From assembly GCA_021414305.1 (NCBI GenBank), contig JAIOOS010000006.1, positions 62,001 through 126,000 on the forward strand: 64,000 nucleotides of DNA, written 5' to 3'. Each line of letters opens with the position of its first letter. Position 1 is the first letter of the stretch. A model generated the notes under the pieces. That model ran no database searches. It saw only the letters and a program-made list of their open reading frames with translations, and was not told the origin of the DNA. Made by a program: the position numbers and the translations under genes. Positions 24,477 to 32,081 of this stretch are shown in pieces. Source of the DNA: Burkholderiales bacterium. GTDB taxonomy: Bacteria > Pseudomonadota > Gammaproteobacteria > Burkholderiales > Burkholderiaceae_C.

Positions 24477-25388
24477 GTGTCGCTGACCTACACCGAAGTC
24501 CGCAAGCTCGACCTCGACCCGGCCACGCATCCGCGCGGCCGCTCCTTTCTCAGCGCCGCCAGCGGCCTGGTGCGCCTGGGCCGGCGCCACTACGTCGTCG
24601 CCGACGACGAACAGCACCTCGGCGTGTTCGACGCGGACGGCACGAGCCCGGTGCAGCTGGTCCGCCTGTTCGCCGGCGACCTGCCGGAATCGGCGAAGAA
24701 GCGCAAGGCGAAGAAGGCCGATCTCGAGACCCTGCTGCTGTTGCCGCCGATGGCCGGCTGCCCCGGCGGCGCGCTGCTCGCGCTCGGCTCTGGCTCGCGG
24801 CCGAACCGGATGCGCGGCGCGCTGCTCGGCCTCGACGCCGAGGGCGCGCTGCTCGCCGGGGTGCGCACGATCGACCTCGAGCCGCTCTACCGGCCGCTGG
24901 TCGCGCGCTTCGCCGAGCTGAACATCGAAGGCGCGCTGATCTCGGGCAACGACCTGATGCTGCTGCAGCGCGGCAACAAGGGCGGGCCGAACGCGACCGT
25001 CCGTTTTCCCTGGCCCGCGATCGAGGCCTGGCTGCAGGGCCAGGCCGCGGCCGCGCTGGAGCCCGCCGCGGTCCGCGAGTACGACCTCGGCGCGGTCGAC
25101 GGCGTCGCCTTCGGCTTCACCGACGCCACCGCGCTGCCCGACGGCGGCTGGCTCTTCAGCGCCGTCGCCGAGGCCACCGACAACGCCTACGACGACGGCG
25201 ACTGCCGCGGCGCGGCGATCGGCGTCGTCGGCGCCGACGAGGAGCTGCGTGTGATGCGAAACCTCTCGCCCCGGCGCAAGATCGAGGGCATCGAAATGCG
25301 AATGGTGCAGGGCAAGGTCGCGATCGGCATGGTCACCGACGCCGACGATCCCGAACAGCCGGCCGAGTACGGCACCGCCACGCTCTAG
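24477..25388 (+). CDS. DUF6929-type beta-propeller-like protein
   Basis: 303-residue soluble protein without signal peptide. It begins with GTG at 24477 behind a strong AGGAAGGAAA site. Repeating strand-turn units can be seen (GLVRLGRRHYVVADDEQHLG, LLVLPP-like LLLLPPMAGCPGGALLALGS, AVDGVAFGFTDATALPDGGW, RKIEGIEMRMVQGKVAIGMV), consistent with a beta propeller. I assign it tentatively to the DUF6929 group of uncharacterised proteins. The lysine-rich KKRKAKKADLETLLLL in the first third is unusual for a propeller. No enzymatic residues can be named. It lies 32 bp after the monooxygenase and 41 bp before a Bug protein. Confidence 0.75.
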   Translation: MSLTYTEVRKLDLDPATHPRGRSFLSAASGLVRLGRRHYVVADDEQHLGVFDADGTSPVQLVRLFAGDLPESAKKRKAKKADLETLLLLPPMAGCPGGALLALGSGSRPNRMRGALLGLDAEGALLAGVRTIDLEPLYRPLVARFAELNIEGALISGNDLMLLQRGNKGGPNATVRFPWPAIEAWLQGQAAAALEPAAVREYDLGAVDGVAFGFTDATALPDGGWLFSAVAEATDNAYDDGDCRGAAIGVVGADEELRVMRNLSPRRKIEGIEMRMVQGKVAIGMVTDADDPEQPAEYGTATL

Positions 25389-25429
25389 ACCTCGCCAGCG
25401 CGCCACGAACAACACTCCGGAGACACGCC

Positions 25430-26419
25430 TTGGACCCTGTCGATTCCCCGCGCCGCCGAACCCTGATCGCCGCGCTCGCCGCCTGCGGCACGCTCGGCAC
25501 CACCGCCGCCCGCGCCCAGGCCGCGTGGCCCGGCAAGCTGGTGCGCATCGTCGTGCCCTACACGCCCGGCACCGGCATGGACATCCTGGCGCGCACGCTC
25601 GCGCCGCACCTGCAGGCGGCCTGGGGCCAGAGCATCGTCGTCGAGAACCGGCCCGGCGCCTCGGGCAACCTCGGCGCCGGCGCGGTGGCGAAGTCGCCGC
25701 CCGACGGGCTCACGCTGCTGATGGGCGTGAACACGCTGATCATCAACCCTGCCCTGTACGCCAACATGACGTACGACCCGCTCAAGGACCTGGCGCCGCT
25801 CGGCCTGGCCGCGACCGGCTCGTTCCTGCTGGTCGCGAGCAGCGCCTCGAAGCTGAAGTCGGTCGACGACCTGGTCAGGGCCGCGCGCGCCCGGCCGGGC
25901 GCGCTCGACTACGCCTCGCCCGGCATCGCCACCCCGCACCACATGGCGATGGAGCTGTTCAAGCTGCAGGCCAAGGTCTCGATCACCCACATCCCGTTCT
26001 CCGGCACCGCCGGCGCGGTCAACGCGGTGCTCTCGGGCGACGTGCCGCTGATGTTCCTGCCGGTGCACGTGGCGATGGCGCAGGTCAAGGGCGGCCGGCT
26101 GGTGGCGCTGGCCGCGGCCGGCGACCGGCGCTCGGCGCTCGCGCCCGACGTGCCGACGCTCGCCGAGCTCGGCTTCAAGGGCGTCGAGGCCGACCTCTGG
26201 TACGGCATGCTCGCGCCGGCGGGCACGCCGGCCGACGTCGTTGTCCGGGTCAACGCCGACCTGCGCAAGGCGCTCGCGCTGCCCGAGGTCAGGACAGCCC
26301 TGAGCGCGCAGGGCATGGAGATCGCGCCGAGCTCGCCCGAGGACATGGCGGCGCTGATGCGGCGCGACGCGGCCCGCTGGGCGGCGGTGGTGAAGCAGGC
26401 GGGAATCAAGGCGGAGTAG
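25430..26419 (+). CDS. Bug-family substrate-binding protein (second copy)
   Basis: 329-residue periplasmic Bug/TctC-type solute receptor. The N-terminus DSPRRRTLIAALAACGTLG carries a twin-arginine-like RRR before the hydrophobic core, with cleavage after ARAQA, so Tat export is possible. Family marks are WPGKLVRIVVPYTPGTGMD, VVENRPGASGNLGAGAVAKS and LWYGMLAPAGTPADVVVRV. The start is TTG at 25430 with CCGGAGA upstream. It is only moderately like the first Bug protein at 7836-8828. No transporter membrane subunits are adjacent. Confidence 0.92.
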   Translation: MDPVDSPRRRTLIAALAACGTLGTTAARAQAAWPGKLVRIVVPYTPGTGMDILARTLAPHLQAAWGQSIVVENRPGASGNLGAGAVAKSPPDGLTLLMGVNTLIINPALYANMTYDPLKDLAPLGLAATGSFLLVASSASKLKSVDDLVRAARARPGALDYASPGIATPHHMAMELFKLQAKVSITHIPFSGTAGAVNAVLSGDVPLMFLPVHVAMAQVKGGRLVALAAAGDRRSALAPDVPTLAELGFKGVEADLWYGMLAPAGTPADVVVRVNADLRKALALPEVRTALSAQGMEIAPSSPEDMAALMRRDAARWAAVVKQAGIKAE

Positions 26420-26452
26420 CGCGCCGCTCGCGCGCCAGGGAAAGGAACAAGG

Positions 26453-27415
26453 ATGAGCACGCCATCGAGCCCCCGATCGGCCTGGCCGGAGCTGCGCTTC
26501 GTCGCCTGGCGCGACAGCGGCGCGACCCTGCAGCTCTGGACGCAGATCGTCGGCAAGGTGCGGGTCGCGCTCGAGCCCTGGCTCAACCACGGCTGGCAGG
26601 TGCCGCTCTACGTCACCGCGCGCGGCCTCGGCAGCTCGCCGATCCACGTCGGCGGCGGCCGGCTGGTCGAGGTCGAGTTCGACTTCGTCGAGCATCGCCT
26701 GCGGCTGCGCTCTTCGGAAGCGCCCGAACGCGGCTTCGCGCTCGAGCCGATGTCGGTCGCGAGCTTCCATCGCCGCTTCATGGCCGAGCTCGCGGCGCTC
26801 GGCATCGCGGTGCGGATCCACGGCGTGCCCAACGAGGTGGCCGATCCGATCCCGTTCGCCGACGACGAGACCCATGCCGCCTACGCGCCGGCCGAGGTTC
26901 AAGCGGCCTGGCGTGCGCTGGTGCAGGTCGATCGCGTGTTCCGCCTCTTTCGCACCGGCTTCCTCGGCAAGGCGAGCCCGGTGCATCTGTTCTGGGGCAG
27001 CTTCGACCTGGCGGTGACGCGCTTCTCCGGCCGGCCGGCGCCGCTGCACAAGGGCGGCGTCCCGGGCCTGCCCGACGCGGTGACGCGCGAGGCGTATTCG
27101 CACGAGGTCAGCAGCGCCGGCTTCTGGCCAGGCAGCGACGCGTATCCGCAGGCGGCGTTCTATTCCTATGCCTATCCCGCGCCGGCCGGCTTCGCGGCGG
27201 CGCGGGTCGAGCCGGCCGCTGCGGTGTGGTCGGCGGAATTGGGCGAATGGCTGCTGCCCTACGAGGCGGTGCGCAGCGCCGCCGATCCCGACGCCACCCT
27301 GCTCGCCTTCCTGCAGACGACCTATCGCGCCGCCGCCGACCTGGCCCACTGGGACCCCGCGCTCGAATGCGAGCTCGGCGTTCCCGGGCGGCCGCGGCCA
27401 GTCGCGGCCGGATAG
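26453..27415 (+). CDS. DUF5996 family protein
   Basis: 320-residue soluble protein recognisable as DUF5996 by WPELRFVAWRDSGATLQLWT, KVRVALEPWLNHGWQVPLYV, HLFWGSFDLAVTRFSGRPAP, SHEVSSAGFWPGSDAYPQAA and FYSYAYPAPAGF. The family is widespread in Proteobacteria and Actinobacteria and has no established activity. The conserved His, Trp and Tyr clusters suggest a binding or catalytic pocket. AAAGGAA precedes the ATG at 26453. The 3' end carries an 8-bp hairpin just before its stop and faces the transglutaminase gene 10 bp away. Confidence 0.88.
   Translation: MSTPSSPRSAWPELRFVAWRDSGATLQLWTQIVGKVRVALEPWLNHGWQVPLYVTARGLGSSPIHVGGGRLVEVEFDFVEHRLRLRSSEAPERGFALEPMSVASFHRRFMAELAALGIAVRIHGVPNEVADPIPFADDETHAAYAPAEVQAAWRALVQVDRVFRLFRTGFLGKASPVHLFWGSFDLAVTRFSGRPAPLHKGGVPGLPDAVTREAYSHEVSSAGFWPGSDAYPQAAFYSYAYPAPAGFAAARVEPAAAVWSAELGEWLLPYEAVRSAADPDATLLAFLQTTYRAAADLAHWDPALECELGVPGRPRPVAAG
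27389..27410. terminator. Hairpin between convergent genes
   Basis: CGGCCGCG (27389-27396) pairs perfectly with CGCGGCCG (27403-27410) around a 6-nt loop, inside the last codons of the DUF5996 gene and 16 bp from the stop of the convergent transglutaminase gene. No U-tract follows, but the position suggests a shared transcript end. Confidence 0.4.
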
Positions 27416-27425
27416 TCGACTTCGC

Positions 27426-28241
27426 CTACGCGGCGGCGACGACCTCGTCCGTGCGCACGACGAAGCGCTCGAGCGTGTTCGGCCCGAAGGCGGTGGAGAG
27501 CGCCACGTCGCAGGCGTCGCGGCCGCGCGCCATCAGCACCCGGCCGATGCGCGGCATGTTGTTGCGCGCATCGAAGGTGTACCAGCGGTCGCCGAGCCAG
27601 GCCTCGAACCAGCCGGCGAAGTCCATCGTGCCGTAAGGCGGCGGCATGCCGATGTCGCCGAGGTAGCCGGTGCAGTAGCGGGCCGGAATGTTGAGGCAGC
27701 GGCAGAAGGCGATCGCCAGGTGCGCGTAGTCGCGGCAGACGCCGACGCCCTCGTTGTAGGCCTCCCAGGCGGTGCGTGTGCGGCGCGCGTTGTGGTAGCC
27801 GAACTCGATGTGGTGGTGGACGAAGTCGCAGATCGCCTGCACCCGCGCCCAGCCGGTCGGACCCGAGCCGAAGCGCTGCCAGGCGACGTCGGAGAGCTGG
27901 TCGGTCTCGCAATAACGGCTGCCGAGCAGGTAGACCAGGGTGTCTTCGGGGAGGTGCTCGATCGGCGTCTGCACCGCCGTCGGCACCACCGGATCCGGCA
28001 GGCCGCTGTCGTTGACCAGCGCGTCGGTGCGCAGCGTCAGCAGGCCGCGCGGCGCGACGATGCGGCTGCACCAGTTGCCGAACATATCGCGGTAGGCGGT
28101 AAGAGGTACCGGCGGGTCGAGGATCAGCAGGTCGGGCTGCACCAGGTCGGAGGCCCGGGAGTGATGGATGTTGAGCACCAGCAACATCGGCGTCGGCTGC
28201 GGGCAGCGGTACGCCATCTCGAAACCGACTCTGATCTGCAT
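27426..28241 (-). CDS. Transglutaminase-like cysteine protease family protein
   Basis: 271-residue cytosolic protein with the bacterial transglutaminase-like fold. The N-terminal third is a beta domain (VGFEMAYRCPQPTPMLLVLN, YRDMFGNWCSRIVAP). The core has the catalytic Cys in GVGVCRDYAHLAIAFCR, the His region in GTMDFAGWFEAWLGDRWYTF and the Asp in FDARNNMPRIGRVLM. It resembles the family often found next to alpha-E/circularly permuted ATP-grasp genes, but those are absent here. AGGGGG precedes the ATG. It is divergent from the M16 peptidase. Confidence 0.88.
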   Translation of the reverse strand: MQIRVGFEMAYRCPQPTPMLLVLNIHHSRASDLVQPDLLILDPPVPLTAYRDMFGNWCSRIVAPRGLLTLRTDALVNDSGLPDPVVPTAVQTPIEHLPEDTLVYLLGSRYCETDQLSDVAWQRFGSGPTGWARVQAICDFVHHHIEFGYHNARRTRTAWEAYNEGVGVCRDYAHLAIAFCRCLNIPARYCTGYLGDIGMPPPYGTMDFAGWFEAWLGDRWYTFDARNNMPRIGRVLMARGRDACDVALSTAFGPNTLERFVVRTDEVVAAA

Positions 28242-28332
28242 GCTTGCCCCCTGCGTTGCTGGAGGGATGCCGAAGGCGCCGTCCGGCTTCGAGTATCCGC
28301 GCAATGCGGACGCAAGGCGTGTGCCACGCACA

Positions 28333-29634
28333 ATGGCCGCACCCATGACCCCAGCTTCCCCTTCCGGCGACACCCCGATCGCCACCCTGGGCAACGGCGT
28401 TCGCGTCGTCGCCATCCCCCTGCCCCACCTCGAAAGCGCCAGCGTCAGCGTGTTCGTGCACAGCGGCAGCGGCAGCGAGAGCCGGCGCGAGAGCGGCATC
28501 AGCCACTTCGTCGAGCACATGGCGTTCAAGGGCACGACCGGGCGGAGCTGCCAGCAGATCAACCTCGACGCCGAGCAGCTCGGCGCCGACGTCAACGCCC
28601 ACACCGACAAGGACCACACCGCATACCACATGCGCGGCCGGGCGCGCGACGCGCCGGCCTTCGTGCGCATGCTCGGCGACATCGTCCTCAACAGCAGCTT
28701 CCCCGAGGCCGAGCTCGAGCGCGAGCGCCAGGTCCTGCTGCAGGAGTACGTCGAGGACGAGGAAGACCCGCTCTCCACCGCCTTCAAGCTGTTCGACAAG
28801 CTCTGCTTCGGCAGCCACCCGGCGGGTCTGCCGGTGATCGGCCTGAAGGGCAACATCGGCCGCTTCAGCCGCGACGACCTGCTCGGCTTCGTCGAGAGCC
28901 GCTACGTCGGCGCCAACATCGTCGTCGGCGTCGCCGGCGGCATCGATGCCGAGGCGATCGTCGCCGTGGTCGAGAAGAGCTTCGGCGCCCTGCGCGCCGG
29001 CGTGCCCAGCGCCGTGCCGCCGCCGACGCATCGCGGCGGCACCGGCTCGAAGGCGATCGCCGGCCTCGGCCAGACGCACGTCGTCTACGGCCTGCCCATT
29101 CCGGCGCTGGCCGACGAGGCGCAGCATGCCTACGCCGTCGCCGCCGCCCTGTTCGGCGAAGGCATGAGCTCGCCCCTGCTCGACGAGATCCGCGAGCGCC
29201 GCGGCCTCGCGTACCACGTGTCGTGCTCGGCCGACGTGACCGAGCTCGCCGGCCAGTTCGTGGTCGAGGCCTCCACCGCGCCCGAGCACGCCGAGGAGTT
29301 CATGGTCGAGATGAAGCGGCTGCTCGCGCGCCAGGGCGACCACATCGACGCCGCCGGCCTGGCCCGGGCGAAGAACCTGATCGCGGTGCGTCGCCTGCGC
29401 GACTGGGAACGGGCGGCGCGCCGCCTGGAGGACGCGGTGCTCGACGCCTTCGCCCTCGGCCGGGTGCGCAGCCGGGTCGAAGTCGCGGCACGGATCGAAT
29501 CGGTGACGGTCGCCGATGTCCGCCAGGCGCTGGCGCACATGCTCACCGAGCGCCCCGCGGTGGCCATCGCCGGCAAGCTGAAGAAAGGCCTGCCGGAGCG
29601 GGCGCGCGAGCTGTTCGGCGCTGCCGAGGCGTGA
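28333..29634 (+). CDS. M16-family zinc metallopeptidase (insulinase/PqqF-PMPCB-like)
   Basis: 433-residue peptidase with the inverted zinc motif HFVEH (His58, Glu61, His62) and the distal glutamate region ERERQVLLQEYVEDEEDP. The two halves (about 15-210 and 215-420) follow the M16 pattern, the second starting around GLGQTHVVYGLPIPAL and including the ERRGLAYHVSCSAD R/Y pair. Length suits the M16B group, which works as a dimer. There is no signal peptide. The start is uncertain between ATG 28333 and ATG 28345, neither with a clear Shine-Dalgarno. It is divergent from the transglutaminase gene. Confidence 0.92.
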   Translation: MAAPMTPASPSGDTPIATLGNGVRVVAIPLPHLESASVSVFVHSGSGSESRRESGISHFVEHMAFKGTTGRSCQQINLDAEQLGADVNAHTDKDHTAYHMRGRARDAPAFVRMLGDIVLNSSFPEAELERERQVLLQEYVEDEEDPLSTAFKLFDKLCFGSHPAGLPVIGLKGNIGRFSRDDLLGFVESRYVGANIVVGVAGGIDAEAIVAVVEKSFGALRAGVPSAVPPPTHRGGTGSKAIAGLGQTHVVYGLPIPALADEAQHAYAVAAALFGEGMSSPLLDEIRERRGLAYHVSCSADVTELAGQFVVEASTAPEHAEEFMVEMKRLLARQGDHIDAAGLARAKNLIAVRRLRDWERAARRLEDAVLDAFALGRVRSRVEVAARIESVTVADVRQALAHMLTERPAVAIAGKLKKGLPERARELFGAAEA

Positions 29635-29659
29635 CGCTTGCTATCCTGAGCTCCGTCCA

Positions 29660-29681
29660 GGCGGAGGAACCGGCCTCCGCC
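29660..29681 (+). terminator. Terminator-like hairpin after the M16 peptidase gene
   Basis: GGCGGAGG (29660-29667) pairs with CCTCCGCC (29674-29681) around loop AACCGG, 25 nt after the peptidase stop and ahead of the lipoprotein gene. The stem is GC-rich, but no T-run follows, so its strength as an intrinsic terminator is doubtful. Confidence 0.45.
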
Positions 29682-29704
29682 GGCACCGTTACCCAAGGAG
29701 CGTC

Positions 29705-31627
29705 ATGCGCCTGATCCGCCACCTCTTCCTCGCCGTGATGCTGCCGCTGCTGCTGTCATCCTGCGGCGGCGGCGGGGGCGGCGGCGGATCCGGGAACAGC
29801 ATTTCGCTCAACGCCTCCTCGGTGTCGCTGGTGGCAGGAACGACGACGGGCGGCGACGTCACGACGCAGATCGTGCAGGTCACGTTCAAGGGCGCCGGCG
29901 TCGTCATCGGCACCCTGCCCGGACAGACCGTGCCGCCGTGGCTGAGCGTTACTGCGGGTGCACTCGACGGCAACGTCGTGCCGATCAGCATCACCGCCGA
30001 TGCCACCGGCTTCGGGCCCGGCAACTATCCGATGACGCTGCGCTTCGTCACCGGCAACAGCGACGGGTCGGACCTCGCGATCCGCGACCTGCCCGTCACC
30101 CTGACCGTGGTGCCCGGCATCTCGCCGGCCACGGTGGCTTCCGACGGCGTCGTCGCCGGCCCCGCGGTACAGACCACCATCACCGTCAGCGCCGGCAGCA
30201 TCAACTGGGTCGCCAGCACCAGCGCGCCCTGGATCACGCTCGACCGCAGCACCGGCACCGGCACCAGCGACATCGTCGTCTCGCTCGCTCCGGGCGCGAT
30301 GGCGGTGGGCGATTACACCGGCACGGTGACGATCCAGGACACGCTCAGCCACGCCAGCCAGGTGATACCGGTTTCCTTCGGTCTCGACGCGCGGCGGCTG
30401 CTGGTGCGCCGGCCGGGCGTCGGGCTCTCGCTCGTGGGCACCCAGTCGCGCCTGTCGAGCTCGATCACCGTCACCGACAACGGACGGGTGGCCACCGGCT
30501 GGTCGGCCAGCGCCGACCAGGCATGGCTGGTGCTCGACAAGAGCCAGGGCGTCACCGACGACAGCCTCGGCTTCACCGCCGACGTCACCGGCCTGGGCGA
30601 AGGCATGCACTACGCGCGGGTGACGATCTCGCCGCGAAACGAGCCCGCCGTGGCCAACACGGTGGTCGTGCGCGTCGGCCTCTACGTGAACCGCGCCGGC
30701 CCGTTCGTCGCCAACCTGACGACGGGCATCCGCGTGATCGCGCCGACCCCGCACTTCTCGATCGGGTTCACGGCCGATCCGATCCGGCCGTACTTCTATC
30801 ACTCGCAGAGCGATGGCCAGATCGACATCTACGACGCCTACACCGCGGCGCGGGTCGGGGCGATCACGATCCCGGGCGCGGTGCCGGGCGCCATGACGAC
30901 CTCGCTCGACGGCAGCCGGCTGTTCGTTTCCGACGTGGCCGGCGCGAGGATCTTTCCGGTCGACCTCGACACGTTCGCCGTCGGCACGCCGTTCGCGGCG
31001 CGCGTGCCGAACGACGCCTTCACCCTGGCCTACGCCGAGGTGAGCGGGCATCCGGTCCTGGTCACGAGCGCATTCCAGGCGATCGACGCGCAGACCGGCG
31101 CGCTGCTCGCCGACGCCCAGGGCACCTCGGGCAACGTGCTCGGCTCGCCCTGGGTCGCCGCCCAGCGCGACGGCCGGGCCGCGTTCATCCAGGGCAGCAC
31201 GAACGGCAACCACGGCCTGTCGCGCTACTCGCTCAGCCATCGCAACGGAACGCTGCGCATGAGCCGAACGCACCAGGTCAACGAACCGGGCGACGGCTAC
31301 GGCGTGGCGCTCAGCTTCGACGACTCGCGCCTCTACACCGTGACGCCGGGATACGGCTATGCGGCGTCGACGCTCGGCGGGCGCGTGCAGTTCGGCCCCT
31401 CGTCGTCGCCCAGCGCCGTGACGACCTCGCCGAACGGCAACCTCTTCGTCACGAGCTGGATCGATTCGACCGTGTTCACGTACCGGGCGGACTTCACGCC
31501 GATCGCCAGCTACCAGTTCGGCGCCCATCTCGACGCGCTCGCCTTGTCGGGCGACGGCCACCGGCTCGGGCTGTTCGTCCAGTCGGGCGGGGCGAGTCGC
31601 CTGCTGCACTTCACCGACGTTCCCTGA
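29705..31627 (+). CDS. Large lipoprotein with Ig/BACON-like repeats and a C-terminal beta propeller
   Basis: 640-residue exported lipoprotein. The signal peptide ends in lipobox LLSSC (Cys20), followed by an eight-glycine tether. Three repeated beta-sandwich units of about 95 residues follow, each with a W-hallmark (VPPWLSVTAG, SAPWITLDRSTGTG, DQAWLVLDKSQGVT), resembling BACON domains. From about residue 335 the strands look like a beta propeller (DGQIDIYDAYTAARVGAITI, TTSLDGSRLFVSDVAG, TTSPNGNLFVTSWIDS). Such proteins commonly sit on the outer membrane and bind polymers; the ligand is unknown. AAGGAG precedes the ATG. Confidence 0.82.
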   Translation: MRLIRHLFLAVMLPLLLSSCGGGGGGGGSGNSISLNASSVSLVAGTTTGGDVTTQIVQVTFKGAGVVIGTLPGQTVPPWLSVTAGALDGNVVPISITADATGFGPGNYPMTLRFVTGNSDGSDLAIRDLPVTLTVVPGISPATVASDGVVAGPAVQTTITVSAGSINWVASTSAPWITLDRSTGTGTSDIVVSLAPGAMAVGDYTGTVTIQDTLSHASQVIPVSFGLDARRLLVRRPGVGLSLVGTQSRLSSSITVTDNGRVATGWSASADQAWLVLDKSQGVTDDSLGFTADVTGLGEGMHYARVTISPRNEPAVANTVVVRVGLYVNRAGPFVANLTTGIRVIAPTPHFSIGFTADPIRPYFYHSQSDGQIDIYDAYTAARVGAITIPGAVPGAMTTSLDGSRLFVSDVAGARIFPVDLDTFAVGTPFAARVPNDAFTLAYAEVSGHPVLVTSAFQAIDAQTGALLADAQGTSGNVLGSPWVAAQRDGRAAFIQGSTNGNHGLSRYSLSHRNGTLRMSRTHQVNEPGDGYGVALSFDDSRLYTVTPGYGYAASTLGGRVQFGPSSSPSAVTTSPNGNLFVTSWIDSTVFTYRADFTPIASYQFGAHLDALALSGDGHRLGLFVQSGGASRLLHFTDVP

Positions 31628-31649
31628 CGACCGCTCCTGGAGGAACGAA

Positions 31650-31928
31650 ATGCAAGCCGACGTCCCGCCGTTGAACGATGCCGAGCTGGTGCAGCTCCAG
31701 ATCCGGGTCATCGCGCTCGAGAACCTGCTCATCGCCCTGCTGGCCGATGCGCCGCAGGCGCAGCTCGACCTCGTCCGCAGCATGGCGAGGTACATCTCGC
31801 CCCGCCCCGGCGCCACGCCGCATCGGCTGACGGTGCATGCCGCGGCCGAGATGATCAGCCTCGTCGACCGGGCCAGACAGTTCCGGACGGCGGCGCCGGC
31901 CAGCCTCGGGGATCCCGGCGCCGCCTGA
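31650..31928 (+). CDS. Small hypothetical protein, 92 aa
   Basis: Short leucine-rich helical protein (NDAELVQLQIRVIALENLLI, then ALLADAPQAQLDLVRSMARY) likely to dimerise through an amphipathic N-terminal helix. It has no signal peptide. A perfect GGAGG lies 6 nt before the ATG, third-position GC is high, and it starts 22 bp after the lipoprotein gene, so it is probably a real gene in the same transcript. I recognise no family. Confidence 0.65.
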   Translation: MQADVPPLNDAELVQLQIRVIALENLLIALLADAPQAQLDLVRSMARYISPRPGATPHRLTVHAAAEMISLVDRARQFRTAAPASLGDPGAA

Positions 31929-32021
31929 CGTAACCAGACGGAGGGACCTCCGCCGCCGACCAGCGGTCGGGAGCTGCGCCGAGAGGGCTCAAGACACGCC
32001 GCCTTCTGCCGATACATCGCA

Positions 32022-32052
32022 GACAACAAGGCGGCATTCCGCTTCGGTTGTC
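32022..32052 (+). promoter_or_regulatory. Nested hairpin in the leader of the DUF1631 gene
   Basis: An outer stem GACAAC/GTTGTC (32022-32027 with 32047-32052) encloses an inner stem GCGG-CATT-CCGC (32031-32042), ending 29 nt before the DUF1631 ATG, which lacks a Shine-Dalgarno. It may be the terminator of the preceding small gene or a structured leader controlling DUF1631 translation. Confidence 0.35.
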
Positions 32053-32081
32053 CCTTCCCTCACCTCCCGCGCGCGCCACCC

